The position numbers were made by a program, and so were the translations under genes. Shown here piece by piece: positions 6,580-13,473 of a DNA stretch of 13,498 nucleotides (the stretch's first letter is position 1; each line of letters opens with the position of its first letter). The notes beneath the pieces were generated by a model. The model did not search any database. It was not told the origin of the DNA and saw only the letters and a program-made list of their open reading frames with translations. The stretch comes from VAZQ01 sp036498625 (GTDB taxonomy: Bacteria; Pseudomonadota; Alphaproteobacteria; Rhizobiales; Xanthobacteraceae), in contig DASYFD010000052.1 in assembly GCA_036498625.1 (NCBI GenBank), positions 1 to 13,498 on the forward strand. The letters run 5' to 3'.

Positions 6580-8052
6580 ATGAATTTTCACCAAACTCAC
6601 GCGCTCACTTCCCGAATTGATACAAGCAGTGTTCTGCGGCAATGGACCTCCCTGGCCCGGACCACCGTCCTGGGCGCGTTCCTGCTCGCCGACTTTGCGG
6701 TGATCGTCGGTATGGCGTGGCTGACAGGCGTTTCCTACCATCTGATCGTTCACCAATACGCCGGCGACACCGTTAACTTTCTCAAGGTCGGGCTCACCGC
6801 GGCGATCGTCTTCGTCGTTCCAAACCTGTTCCGCGGCGAATACAGCCTGCCGAATTTCTTCATCTTCAAGCCGCATCTGCGGCGCTCGATCCGGCTCTGG
6901 AATGTGACCTTCATCTGCCTGATGGGGCTCGCCTTCCTGGAGCAGATCACGGTCGTCTATTCGCGCGGATGGATTCTCTTGTTCTATGGCCTGACCATTT
7001 GCGCCCTGCTGGCGTTGCGCTACGCGTATGTCAGGCTGACCGTGCTCGGCAGCAGAACAGGACTGATATCGGCGCAGCGCATCTTTCTGGTGGGGGCGGG
7101 CCGCAATATCGAGGATTTCGTCACCCGGTATCATCCGCGAACGTTCGGAATCAACATCGTGGGCTGCCATTTCCTGACGCCGGTCGAAGCGCAGGCGCCG
7201 CGCGAGGCGCGGGATGAGGTGCTGGCCCGCGATCTCGAGCAGGTGGTCGCCGGTGCCCGGGTTCTGCAGCCGGAGGCCATCCTCCTGGTGATGCCCTGGC
7301 ACGACACCGACGTGATCGATCGCTGCGTCGAGACCTTGCGCAAGCTTCCGACCGAGGTCCATCTCGGGCCGGAGCACATCCTGGATCGTTTCGAGCAGGT
7401 GCAGCTGCTCAAGATCGGTCCGATCTCGAGCCTGCAGCTGCGGCGGACGCCGCTGTCGTGCCTGGAGCTGCTGGAGAAGCGGGCCTTCGACCTGCTGTTT
7501 GCGTCCACCGCTCTGCTGCTCCTCACGCCGCTCCTCATATTCACCGCCGTTCTCATCAAGCTCGACAGCCGAGGCCCGGTGCTGTTCCTGCAGCGCCGCT
7601 TCGGTTTCAACCAGAAGCCGTTCCACATCATCAAGTTCCGCTCGATGCGGACCTGCGAGGATGGAGCGCACGTTCGCCAAGCCACCAAGGATGATCCGCG
7701 CGTGACCCGGGTCGGGCGCTGGTTGCGCCGCTGGAACGTGGATGAGGTTCCGCAGCTGCTCAACGTGATCAAGGGCGAGATGTCCCTGGTCGGGCCGCGC
7801 CCGCATGCGCTGTCGCACGATCGCGAGTTCGAGCAGCGCATCTCCACCTACGCACGCCGGCACAACGTCAAGCCGGGGATCACCGGATGGGCGCAGATCC
7901 ATGGGCTGCGCGGCGAGACCGACACCGACGAGAAGATGCGGGCGCGGGTCGAGCACGATCTCCACTACATCGACAATTGGTCGGTGTGGCTCGACCTGCA
8001 GATTCTGGTGCGTACCGTGATCTCCCCGGCCTCCTATCGGAATGCTTACTGA
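6580..8052 (+). CDS. Polyprenyl-phosphate hexose-1-phosphate transferase (initiating sugar transferase, WbaP/ExoY type)
   Basis: The protein has 490 residues from the ATG at 6580. An in-frame ATG at 6502 would add 26 residues, and neither has a clear ribosome binding site. The N-terminal half carries about four membrane segments (30-50, 67-84, 106-124, 131-149) and a CoA-binding-like Rossmann region beginning RIFLVGAGRN (167-176). The C-terminal half is a complete bacterial sugar transferase domain: a membrane hairpin (302-326), KFRSMR (352-357), DEVPQLLNVIKGEMSLVGPRP (388-408), whose acidic pair is catalytic in the family, and KPGITGWAQIHGLRG (431-445). It should start each repeat unit by moving glucose-1-P or galactose-1-P from a UDP-sugar to undecaprenyl phosphate. 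It is separated from the polymerase by a gap with a REP element. Third-position GC is low around both possible starts, so the N-terminus is uncertain. Confidence 0.92.
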   Translation: MNFHQTHALTSRIDTSSVLRQWTSLARTTVLGAFLLADFAVIVGMAWLTGVSYHLIVHQYAGDTVNFLKVGLTAAIVFVVPNLFRGEYSLPNFFIFKPHLRRSIRLWNVTFICLMGLAFLEQITVVYSRGWILLFYGLTICALLALRYAYVRLTVLGSRTGLISAQRIFLVGAGRNIEDFVTRYHPRTFGINIVGCHFLTPVEAQAPREARDEVLARDLEQVVAGARVLQPEAILLVMPWHDTDVIDRCVETLRKLPTEVHLGPEHILDRFEQVQLLKIGPISSLQLRRTPLSCLELLEKRAFDLLFASTALLLLTPLLIFTAVLIKLDSRGPVLFLQRRFGFNQKPFHIIKFRSMRTCEDGAHVRQATKDDPRVTRVGRWLRRWNVDEVPQLLNVIKGEMSLVGPRPHALSHDREFEQRISTYARRHNVKPGITGWAQIHGLRGETDTDEKMRARVEHDLHYIDNWSVWLDLQILVRTVISPASYRNAY

Positions 8053-8062
8053 ACGACCGCTA

Positions 8063-8140
8063 TTCTGGCGAGGCCGCGAGCGCGGCCGGCAGACCCGGTG
8101 GGTGGTCGTTGACAGGCCGGTTCGAGACGGCCACCATCCT
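8063..8140. repeat. Degenerate REP-like element and GC-rich hairpin after the sugar transferase gene
   Basis: GGCCGCG-AG-CGCGGCC at 8072-8087 is a perfect 7-bp inverted repeat, with the leading ATTCTGGCGAG resembling a REP left arm. GGTTCGAGACGGCCACCATCC (about 8119-8140) resembles a right arm separated from it. No T-run follows, so it is a poor intrinsic terminator, although the hairpin may still end or stabilise the exopolysaccharide transcript. Confidence 0.35.
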
Positions 8141-8181
8141 GCGAAACGGAGCCGGGACGGGATTGCGGCATGCCGTCGAGC

Positions 8182-8210
8182 GTGAGGCGCAGGCCTGCGC
8201 CGCACCTCAC
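8182..8210. promoter_or_regulatory. Long palindrome upstream of the secreted-protein run
   Basis: GGCGCAGGCCTGCGCC (8186-8201) is a perfect 16-bp palindrome. Outer GTGAGG (8182-8187) and CCTCAC (8205-8210) extend the dyad with a small asymmetry. It ends 64 bases before the first ATG of the secreted-protein run and 130 bases after the sugar transferase stop. It could be an operator for a dimeric regulator or a hairpin acting on RNA. No T-run supports an intrinsic terminator. Confidence 0.45.
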
Positions 8211-8274
8211 ATGGTCATCGGCAGCAAGCGGGCTCCGCGGTGTGCTTCGGGTGACCCAGGAGGGGAGGACAACC

Positions 8275-9126
8275 ATGCAAAACAAAAAATCTGTCGGCGC
8301 GATCGCGGTGGCGGCGATGCTGGCGGCCACGACCGGAATGGTTTGGGCGTTCGACGACGCCAAATATCCGGATCTCAGCGGCGCCTGGGAGCGCACCGGC
8401 GGCGCCGCGCCCCGGTTCGACATCAGCAAGCCGCGCGGCCTCACCCAGCAGGCGCCGCTCACCCCGCAATATCAGAAGCTGTACGAGGCGAGCCTCGCCG
8501 ATCAGGCGGCCGGCGGCCAGGGCGATCACACCGTCTACAAGTGTCTCGCCTGGGGCATGCCGGCCATGATGAACGGTTACGCGTCGATCCAGATCGTGGT
8601 CCTGCCCGAGACCACCTACATGCTGATCGACGACGGCAACGACTCGTTCCGGCGCATTTTCACCGATGGGCGCAATTTTCCGCCGGATGCCGAACCGAGC
8701 TTCACCGGCTACTCCATCGGGAAATGGGTCGATACGGCCGGGACCGGCCGCTATGACACGCTGGAGGTCGAGACCCGCAACTTCAAGGGACCGCGGGTCT
8801 ATGACAATACCGGCCTGATGCTGCATCCCGACAACGAGAGCGTGATCAAGGAGCGGATCTTTCTGGACAAGAGCGATCGCAACAGCCTGCGCGACGAGAT
8901 TACGGTCGAGGATCACGCCCTGACCCGGCCGTGGACCGTGATGAAGATTTACAAGCGCGACACCACTCCGAACCGCATCTGGCGCGAGGACTCGTGCGTC
9001 GAGAACAACCCGCATGTCGGCATCGGGGGCGACACCTATATGCTGAGCGCGGACGGCTACCTCATGCCGGTGAAGAAGGGCCAGAAGCCGCCCGATCTGC
9101 GCTATTTCGAGCAGGTGAAGAAGTGA
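8275..9126 (+). CDS. Exported protein of unknown function, paralogue A
   Basis: The protein has 283 residues from the ATG at 8275, preceded by AGGAGGGGAGG at good spacing. The longer upstream frame has no such signal. A signal peptide ends near A25 (VWA|FDD), so it should act in the periplasm or outside. The mature part begins FDDAKYPDLSGAWER. It has two cysteines (C90 in KCLAWGMP, C241 in DSCVENNPH), both kept in the next gene and so probably disulfide-bonded, a GRYDTLEVETR block (159-169) and a closing KKGQKPPDLRYF (267-278). I do not recognise a named domain. The alternating hydrophobic pattern suggests a mostly beta fold. The next gene is a clear paralogue sharing roughly half of aligned residues, 31 bases downstream. 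Similar hypothetical proteins occur in rhizobia and other soil bacteria, from general recollection only. Confidence 0.85.
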   Translation: MQNKKSVGAIAVAAMLAATTGMVWAFDDAKYPDLSGAWERTGGAAPRFDISKPRGLTQQAPLTPQYQKLYEASLADQAAGGQGDHTVYKCLAWGMPAMMNGYASIQIVVLPETTYMLIDDGNDSFRRIFTDGRNFPPDAEPSFTGYSIGKWVDTAGTGRYDTLEVETRNFKGPRVYDNTGLMLHPDNESVIKERIFLDKSDRNSLRDEITVEDHALTRPWTVMKIYKRDTTPNRIWREDSCVENNPHVGIGGDTYMLSADGYLMPVKKGQKPPDLRYFEQVKK

Positions 9127-9157
9127 AGGCGTGCAGCGAGCCGGGAAGGGGAGAACC

Positions 9158-9994
9158 ATGATGGCGTACCGCGGTTGGATCGCGACCATGACGCTGGCGG
9201 CCGGCCTGTGCATGCTGATGGCGCCCGCGCAGGCGTTCGACGAATCGAAATATCCGAACTGGAAGGGCAAATGGGAACGCAAGACCGGCGAACGCCCGGT
9301 CTGGGTGCAGGCGGGCGACAAGGCGCCGCTGACGCCGGAGTATCAGGCGCTGTTCGATTGGAATGTCGCCGACCAGAAAGCCGGCGGACACGGCAGCGAG
9401 CCGTCCTGGATGTGCCTGCCGCCCGGCATGCCGCGCATCATGAACGTGTTCGAGCAGATGGAGATCGTGATCACGCCGGATACCACCTTCTTCCTGCTCA
9501 GCCACATCCACGACAATCGGCGCGTCTATACCGACGGTCGCGATTGGCCGAGCGAGATCGAGCCGACCTTCGCGGGCCTTTCGATCGGCCGATGGGTCGA
9601 CGAGAGTGGCGACGGCCGCTATGACACGCTGGTGGTCGAGACCCGCGGCATGAAGGGTCCGCGCGCCTACGATACCAGCGGCCTGCCGCTGCACAGCGAC
9701 AACAAGACCATCGTCAAGGAACGCATCTACCTGGACAAGAGCGATCCCATGGTGATTTGGGACGAGATCACCACTTTCGACGACGCGCTGACCCGTCCCT
9801 GGACCGTCAACAAGCGCTTTGTCCGCAATCCCGACCCCAAGCCCAACTGGCTGGAGGCGATCTGCACGGAGAACAATCCGCATGTCCGCATCCAGAACGA
9901 CAATTATTTCATCGGCGCCGACGGCCTGCTGATGCCGGCCAAGAAGGGCCAGAAGCCGCCGGATTTGAAATACTTCGGGCAAGCGCAGCGGTGA
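9158..9994 (+). CDS. Exported protein of unknown function, paralogue B
   Basis: The protein has 278 residues from the first of two adjacent ATGs (9158 and 9161), behind AAGGGGAGAACC. An in-frame GTG at 9131 overlaps the gap and lacks a ribosome binding site. The signal peptide ends near A26 (AQA|FDE). It aligns end to end with paralogue A: FDESKYPNWKGKWER (27-41), APLTPEYQ (56-63), MCLPPGMPRIMN (85-96, C86), GDGRYDTLVVETR (151-163), KERIYLDKSD (187-196), ALTRPWTV (210-217), CTENNPHV (236-243) and KKGQKPPDLKYF (262-273). The main difference is the absence of the segment RFDISKPRGLTQQ present in A before APLTP. The pair is a tandem duplication that has diverged, perhaps acting as a complex or on related ligands. 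No catalytic motif is recognisable. Confidence 0.85.
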   Translation: MMAYRGWIATMTLAAGLCMLMAPAQAFDESKYPNWKGKWERKTGERPVWVQAGDKAPLTPEYQALFDWNVADQKAGGHGSEPSWMCLPPGMPRIMNVFEQMEIVITPDTTFFLLSHIHDNRRVYTDGRDWPSEIEPTFAGLSIGRWVDESGDGRYDTLVVETRGMKGPRAYDTSGLPLHSDNKTIVKERIYLDKSDPMVIWDEITTFDDALTRPWTVNKRFVRNPDPKPNWLEAICTENNPHVRIQNDNYFIGADGLLMPAKKGQKPPDLKYFGQAQR

Positions 9995-10036
9995 GGGGCT
10001 GATCGAGCAGGCTTGGGTTCGGGAGGAGAGAGAGCG

Positions 10037-10330
10037 ATGCTTACTCTCATTCGCGTAAGCGGCATGCTTGCCGCATTGGCCATCGCGGTCCCGGCTATGG
10101 CGCAGCAGAGCCCGACGGCGAGCCACAAGACCACGAAGCATGCGAAGATCAGCAAGTCCGCCCCGGCGGAGGTTGGCGTGCAGGGCGGTTACATGAGCAC
10201 CTGCGGCGCCTACTTCCGTTGCTACGATCGAATTCCGCTTGATTGCGCCGACAACACCAGGCCGTATCAGAACATTGCGGCGCACCAATGCCTATGCGTG
10301 CGGGACGGTTGCCCGCAGAATGGCTTTTAG
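10037..10330 (+). CDS. Small secreted cysteine-rich protein
   Basis: The protein has 97 residues from the ATG at 10037, right behind GGGAGGAGAGAGAG. The upstream in-frame ATG at 10013 lacks such a signal. The signal peptide ends near A22 (AMA|QQ). A basic, low-complexity linker rich in Lys, Thr and Ser (25-45) leads into a short domain with six cysteines (C56, C62, C70, C85, C87, C92) in about 37 residues, enough for three disulfides. I do not recognise the family, and the even cysteine count fits an oxidised periplasmic or extracellular mini-protein. It starts 42 bases after paralogue B and 95 bases before the binding-protein gene, so it is likely cotranscribed with them. Three consecutive small exported products hint at a joint envelope or extracellular role, which is inference. 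Confidence 0.78.
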   Translation: MLTLIRVSGMLAALAIAVPAMAQQSPTASHKTTKHAKISKSAPAEVGVQGGYMSTCGAYFRCYDRIPLDCADNTRPYQNIAAHQCLCVRDGCPQNGF

Positions 10331-10425
10331 AGGACGCCTTGAAATGGCGGCCGCCCGCTGTCCACTATTGCCGGACCGCCGGCAATGAATTCGCCCCGCC
10401 CGCACATCCGACCGAGAGGTTCACC

Positions 10426-11493
10426 ATGACCAAGGCCTTGCCGTTTTGCACCGTAATAGGGTTCGGGTTTCTCGTGCTGGCGGCGTCCGCCCTGACGTGG
10501 CCGGGCGCAATGCGGGCGCAGGAAAAAGCCGCCGACAAGCTCATCCCGCTCACCGTCGAGCTCGGCGACGTGTCGCTCACCAAGCTGCCCTTCATCATGG
10601 CGGCCGACAACGGAATCTATGAGCGCAATGGCCTCAAGGTCAGCCAGTTCATCACGCCCGGCGCCGCCCAGGCGGTGCGCGGATCGGGCGTGATCGTTCC
10701 GCCCGAGAACGTCAAGAGCGTGGTCGGCGAGATCAATATTGGGGGCGGCAGCCCGACCATGGTGCGGATGACCTCGGTCGCAACCGCGCCGCACCGCGTC
10801 ATTCTGGCCACCACCGACGAAGTATCGCGCTTCCACATCATCAGCCGCGCCGACATCGCCAGGCCGGAAGACCTCAAGGGCAAGCGCATCGGTTACGGCA
10901 ATCTCGGCGCGCTCGATCATTTCTCGATGATCCTGTTCCTGCGCGCGATGGGCTGGAATCCGGAGCGCGACGTCTCGATGTTCTCGAGCGGTAATGGTCC
11001 GCAAAGCATCGTCAAGGATCTGGTCGACGCCTTTGCGGGCACCGACATCGCGCTCACCGAGGCCAAGAAGCTGGGGCTGCGCGACCTGGTCGATCTCGGC
11101 CCCTACCATTTCGTGATGCCGGGATCGGGCGTGAATGCGCTCAGCGAATGGCTGCCGAAGAACCGCGATACCGCGGCGCGCTTCATGAAGGCCACCGTCG
11201 AGGCGATCGCGCTGATGAAAAATGATAAGGCGGCGGCATTCGCCTCCATGAACAAGTGGTACGGCATTTCCGACCCGGTGAAGCTCGAGGCGGTCTATGC
11301 CGAGGCCGCCCGGCAGCCGAGCAAGCCCTATCCGTCGATCGAGGGGCTCAAGGCCATGCAGTCGGTCTACACCTGGCGCGAGATGACGAGCCGCAGGCCC
11401 GAGGATTTCACCGATCCGAGCTTTGTCGCCGCGCTCGACCAGAGCGGCTACATCGACGGCCTCTACAAGAAGAGCGCTGCCACCGGCCAGTGA
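10426..11493 (+). CDS. ABC-transporter substrate-binding protein, NitT/TauT (SsuA/NMT1-like) type
   Basis: The protein has 355 residues from the ATG at 10426, preceded by GAGAGG. Reading further upstream would run through the cysteine-rich gene in another frame. The signal peptide ends near A31 (MRA|QE). The mature protein opens with a strand and a KLPFIMAADNGIYERNGLKV block (53-72) typical of this class, followed by INIGGGSPTMVRM (103-115), ARPEDLKGKRIGYGNLGALDHF (145-166) and late helices, all matching the two-lobed fold of sulfonate, taurine, nitrate or pyrimidine-precursor binding proteins. The ligand cannot be told. No permease or ATPase gene accompanies it; the downstream gene is convergent glutaminase. 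It may be an orphan receptor, or may use a transporter encoded elsewhere. It is last in the exported-protein run. Confidence 0.88.
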   Translation: MTKALPFCTVIGFGFLVLAASALTWPGAMRAQEKAADKLIPLTVELGDVSLTKLPFIMAADNGIYERNGLKVSQFITPGAAQAVRGSGVIVPPENVKSVVGEINIGGGSPTMVRMTSVATAPHRVILATTDEVSRFHIISRADIARPEDLKGKRIGYGNLGALDHFSMILFLRAMGWNPERDVSMFSSGNGPQSIVKDLVDAFAGTDIALTEAKKLGLRDLVDLGPYHFVMPGSGVNALSEWLPKNRDTAARFMKATVEAIALMKNDKAAAFASMNKWYGISDPVKLEAVYAEAARQPSKPYPSIEGLKAMQSVYTWREMTSRRPEDFTDPSFVAALDQSGYIDGLYKKSAATGQ

Positions 11494-11508
11494 CTGCGGG
11501 GGCCCGCG

Positions 11509-12501
11509 TCATTCGAGAAACGACCGCATGAAGGTCGAGCCGAAATTCGAGCTGTCGAAGACGTGGAGCCCCAGCTCGTTGCCGATCTCCTTGATGGCGG
11601 CGACGCCGCGCACCGAATTGCCTTTGGCATCGAGCCGCGGCGAGAAGGTGCCGATGCCGAGCTGGCGGTTCACCACCCCGACGATGCCGCCGCCGACGCC
11701 GCTTTTCGCCGGTACCCCGACGTCGTAGGCCCAATTGCCGGAATAGTCATACATCCCGCAGGTGAACATGACGGCGAGCGTATTGCGCACCGCCGTGAGC
11801 TCGAAGACCTGGCGCCCGGTGTTCGGATTCTCGCCCAGATGCGCGAGCGTGGCACCCATGCGGGCGAGGTCGCTGGCGGTGACCAGAATGGAGCATTGGC
11901 GGAAATAGAGATCGACCACCTCGTCCACCGGCCCCTCGAGGGCGCCGACATTGCGCAGCAGATGACCGATTGCGCGGTTGCGGTGGCCTGTCTCGGCCTC
12001 GGAGCGGTAGACGGCTTCATCTATCGACAGACGGCGGCCGGCGGCCGCGGACAGCCGGTCTAGAATCACGTCGAATGCGTGGTCGCCGGCTGCGTCGCGC
12101 ACGATGCCGGCGACCGTGATCGCGCCGGCATTGACCATCGGATTGAACGGCCGGTTGGTATAGGGATCGAAAAAGATCGCGTTGAAGGCGTCCCCGCTCG
12201 GCTCGACGCCGACCCGCTCCAGCACCGCGTCCCGGCCGGCGAGCTCGAGGGCAAGGCAATACACGAACGCCTTCGACACCGACTGGATCGTGAACGCATG
12301 GTCGGCGTCGCCGACCGTGTGCAGCTTGCCTGCCTCGGTGGCGATCGCGATACCAAATTTGTTCGGATCGACCGCGGCGAGCTCCGGGATGTAGTTGGCG
12401 AGCGCCCCGTCCTGGTTTCCGAAGTTGTGCCCATAGGCCGCGGAAAGCACATCCGCGATCCCGAACGCCGATTGATCGGCCTCCCTGGGTTTAGCGTCCA
12501 T
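11509..12501 (-). CDS. glsA: Serine-type glutaminase
   Basis: The protein has 330 residues from the ATG at 12499-12501. An in-frame TTG seven codons earlier is the only longer start and less likely, since GGTGGGGG lies before this ATG. The protein hydrolyses L-glutamine to glutamate and ammonia in the cytoplasm and has the beta-lactamase-like fold. Catalytic S74-x-x-K77 sits in QSVSKAF, with NPMVNAG (120-126), EAETGHRNRA (168-177), YDYSGNWAYD (251-260) and KSGVGGGI (266-273) in the expected order. Length is close to the 308-310 residues of E. coli YbaS and YneH, and the C-terminal ankyrin repeats of animal enzymes are absent. Its stop is 15 bases from that of the convergent binding-protein gene. 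The regulatory pair upstream is 200 bases away on the same strand, so co-control is possible but unproven. Confidence 0.95.
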   Translation of the reverse strand: MDAKPREADQSAFGIADVLSAAYGHNFGNQDGALANYIPELAAVDPNKFGIAIATEAGKLHTVGDADHAFTIQSVSKAFVYCLALELAGRDAVLERVGVEPSGDAFNAIFFDPYTNRPFNPMVNAGAITVAGIVRDAAGDHAFDVILDRLSAAAGRRLSIDEAVYRSEAETGHRNRAIGHLLRNVGALEGPVDEVVDLYFRQCSILVTASDLARMGATLAHLGENPNTGRQVFELTAVRNTLAVMFTCGMYDYSGNWAYDVGVPAKSGVGGGIVGVVNRQLGIGTFSPRLDAKGNSVRGVAAIKEIGNELGLHVFDSSNFGSTFMRSFLE

Positions 12502-12543
12502 CAGCCCCCACCACGCATGCAATAATGCGGCGACGGCGGATGG

Positions 12544-12552
12544 TTGTATACA
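12544..12552. promoter_or_regulatory. TTGTATACA palindrome in the glsA upstream region
   Basis: TTGTATACA lies about 43 bases before the glsA ATG. It contains the perfect dyad TGTATACA and resembles operators of some GntR-family regulators (ATTGTATACAAT-like). A near-copy, GTATGCATT, follows at 12577-12585. No regulator gene is in the window, so this is a candidate site only. Confidence 0.25.
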
Positions 12553-12573
12553 TTCGCGGCAGCCGCTGCCTAA

Positions 12574-12616
12574 GTCGTATGCATTGCGGGGGTCCGAGAG
12601 CCCCTCATGATACGAC
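12574..12616. repeat. 43-bp hairpin/cruciform upstream of glsA
   Basis: Outer arms GTCGTAT (12574-12580) and ATACGAC (12610-12616) enclose CAT/ATG pairing and an inner GGGG/CCCC stem. In RNA this would be a long, interrupted hairpin. It lies 73 bases upstream of the glsA start and about 86 bases after the STAS-gene stop on the minus strand. There is no T-run on either side. It may be a terminator of the regulatory pair, a leader structure of glsA, or a repeat-family copy. Confidence 0.45.
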
Positions 12617-12701
12617 CAGCGACCTCAACGCAAGGTCCGTACCATGCCCGGGGCCACGGGGGTCTGCGCCCTGCTGTCTGACAAATTGCCGCAACCGCAA
12701 C

Positions 12702-13037
12702 TCAAGCCAAGGCGGCCATCGCTTCAGCCCGCCCCGGATGCACCTGGAGCATGCCGGTAAATCCGGTGATATCCAGGATCTCCCTGACCGGAGCCTGAAG
12801 GGCGCAAAGCGCCAACATGCCGTTGGCCGCCTTCACGCGCTTGAGCAGGGTGAGAACCACGCGCAAGCCGGCGCTTGACACGAAGTCGATGCCGGAAAAA
12901 TCGACCACCAGCCGCGGTTCGGGCGCGACTGCCAGCTTTTCCATCCGTGCCGCGAACGCCGGGCTGGTGCTGCCGTCGAGCCGCCCGCGGGCCGTCACCA
13001 CGACCACGCGGCCGTGAACTTCCTCAACCAATTCCAT
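12702..13037 (-). CDS. STAS-domain anti-sigma-factor antagonist (RsbV/SpoIIAA-like)
   Basis: The protein has 111 residues from the ATG at 13035-13037, chosen because AGGAGGTGGAA precedes it at ideal spacing. A longer frame reaching 13130 is antiphase to the upstream gene and adds only an unlikely Arg-rich tail. The STAS core runs from MELVEEVHGRVVVV to the end, with the phospho-acceptor loop VDFSGIDFVSSAGLRVVL (45-62). One of the serines S54 and S55 is the likely phosphorylation site; by eye the phosphoserine of SpoIIAA may align with A56, so this needs care. Its start overlaps the end of the kinase-like gene by 14 bases, indicating translational coupling. In this family the unphosphorylated form binds the kinase-fold partner and frees its target. 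The target is not in the window. Confidence 0.9.
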   Translation of the reverse strand: MELVEEVHGRVVVVTARGRLDGSTSPAFAARMEKLAVAPEPRLVVDFSGIDFVSSAGLRVVLTLLKRVKAANGMLALCALQAPVREILDITGFTGMLQVHPGRAEAMAALA

Positions 13038-13473
13038 TTCCACCTCCTGGACTCTTTCGGCCTGCCGGCGTCCGGCAGATCGAAAAAGTCGTTCGATTCC
13101 GGTCCTGCGCCCGCTCGTAGGCGAGACCATCCGTCACCTGCTGCACCAGCAGCAGCCCCAATCCCCCGACCGGCCGTTCCTCCACGCTGGCCGACAGATC
13201 GGGATTGCGCTCGACCCGCGGGTCGAACATCGCCCCATCATCCACCACCTCGGCGGTCACCCGCTCGGGCGAGATCGTCAAGCTGACGGATACCGCAGCT
13301 TCGATGGCGCCACTGTGAACCGCAACATTGGTCAACAATTCCTCGAGGACAAGGGCCATGTGATGAGCCGCGCGGGCATCCACGCCGGATTCCGCGAGAA
13401 AAGCTCCGACGCGCGCGGTCAGGGCCGAGATCGCGTCCTGTTTGGCGGTGAGCTCGGCGGCGAAATCAGCCAT
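13024..13473 (-). CDS. RsbW/SpoIIAB-like anti-sigma factor, histidine-kinase-type ATPase (serine-protein kinase fold)
   Basis: The protein has 149 residues from the ATG at 13471-13473. The HATPase_c-type boxes are all present: LVLEELLTNVAVHSG (41-55, with E44/E45 and N49 of the N-box), VVDDGAMFDPR (76-86, G1 box) and VGGLGLLLVQQVTDG (102-116, G2 box). Such proteins bind ATP, may phosphorylate their STAS partner on serine, and hold a sigma factor or other effector. The next gene on the strand is a STAS protein overlapping by 14 bases, the normal pairing. Only 25 bases lie upstream of the start before the window ends. These contain no strong ribosome binding site, so a gene just beyond the edge may belong to the same operon. 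A phosphatase or sigma factor is the expected neighbour but cannot be seen. Confidence 0.9.
   Translation of the reverse strand: MADFAAELTAKQDAISALTARVGAFLAESGVDARAAHHMALVLEELLTNVAVHSGAIEAAVSVSLTISPERVTAEVVDDGAMFDPRVERNPDLSASVEERPVGGLGLLLVQQVTDGLAYERAQDRNRTTFSICRTPAGRKSPGGGNGIG

Noticed and set aside
6568..8205. Minus-strand open frame of 545 codons opposite the sugar transferase gene
   Set aside because: Shadow of a gene with strong sugar-transferase motifs; no motif or ribosome binding site seen on the minus strand.
8215..10288. Minus-strand open frames opposite the two exported paralogues
   Set aside because: They mirror the duplicated plus-strand genes, which have signal peptides and ribosome binding sites; their mutual similarity only reflects that duplication.
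11496..11507. GCGGG-GG-CCCGC between the convergent stops as a bidirectional terminator
   Set aside because: The loop is only two bases and no T-run follows on either strand.
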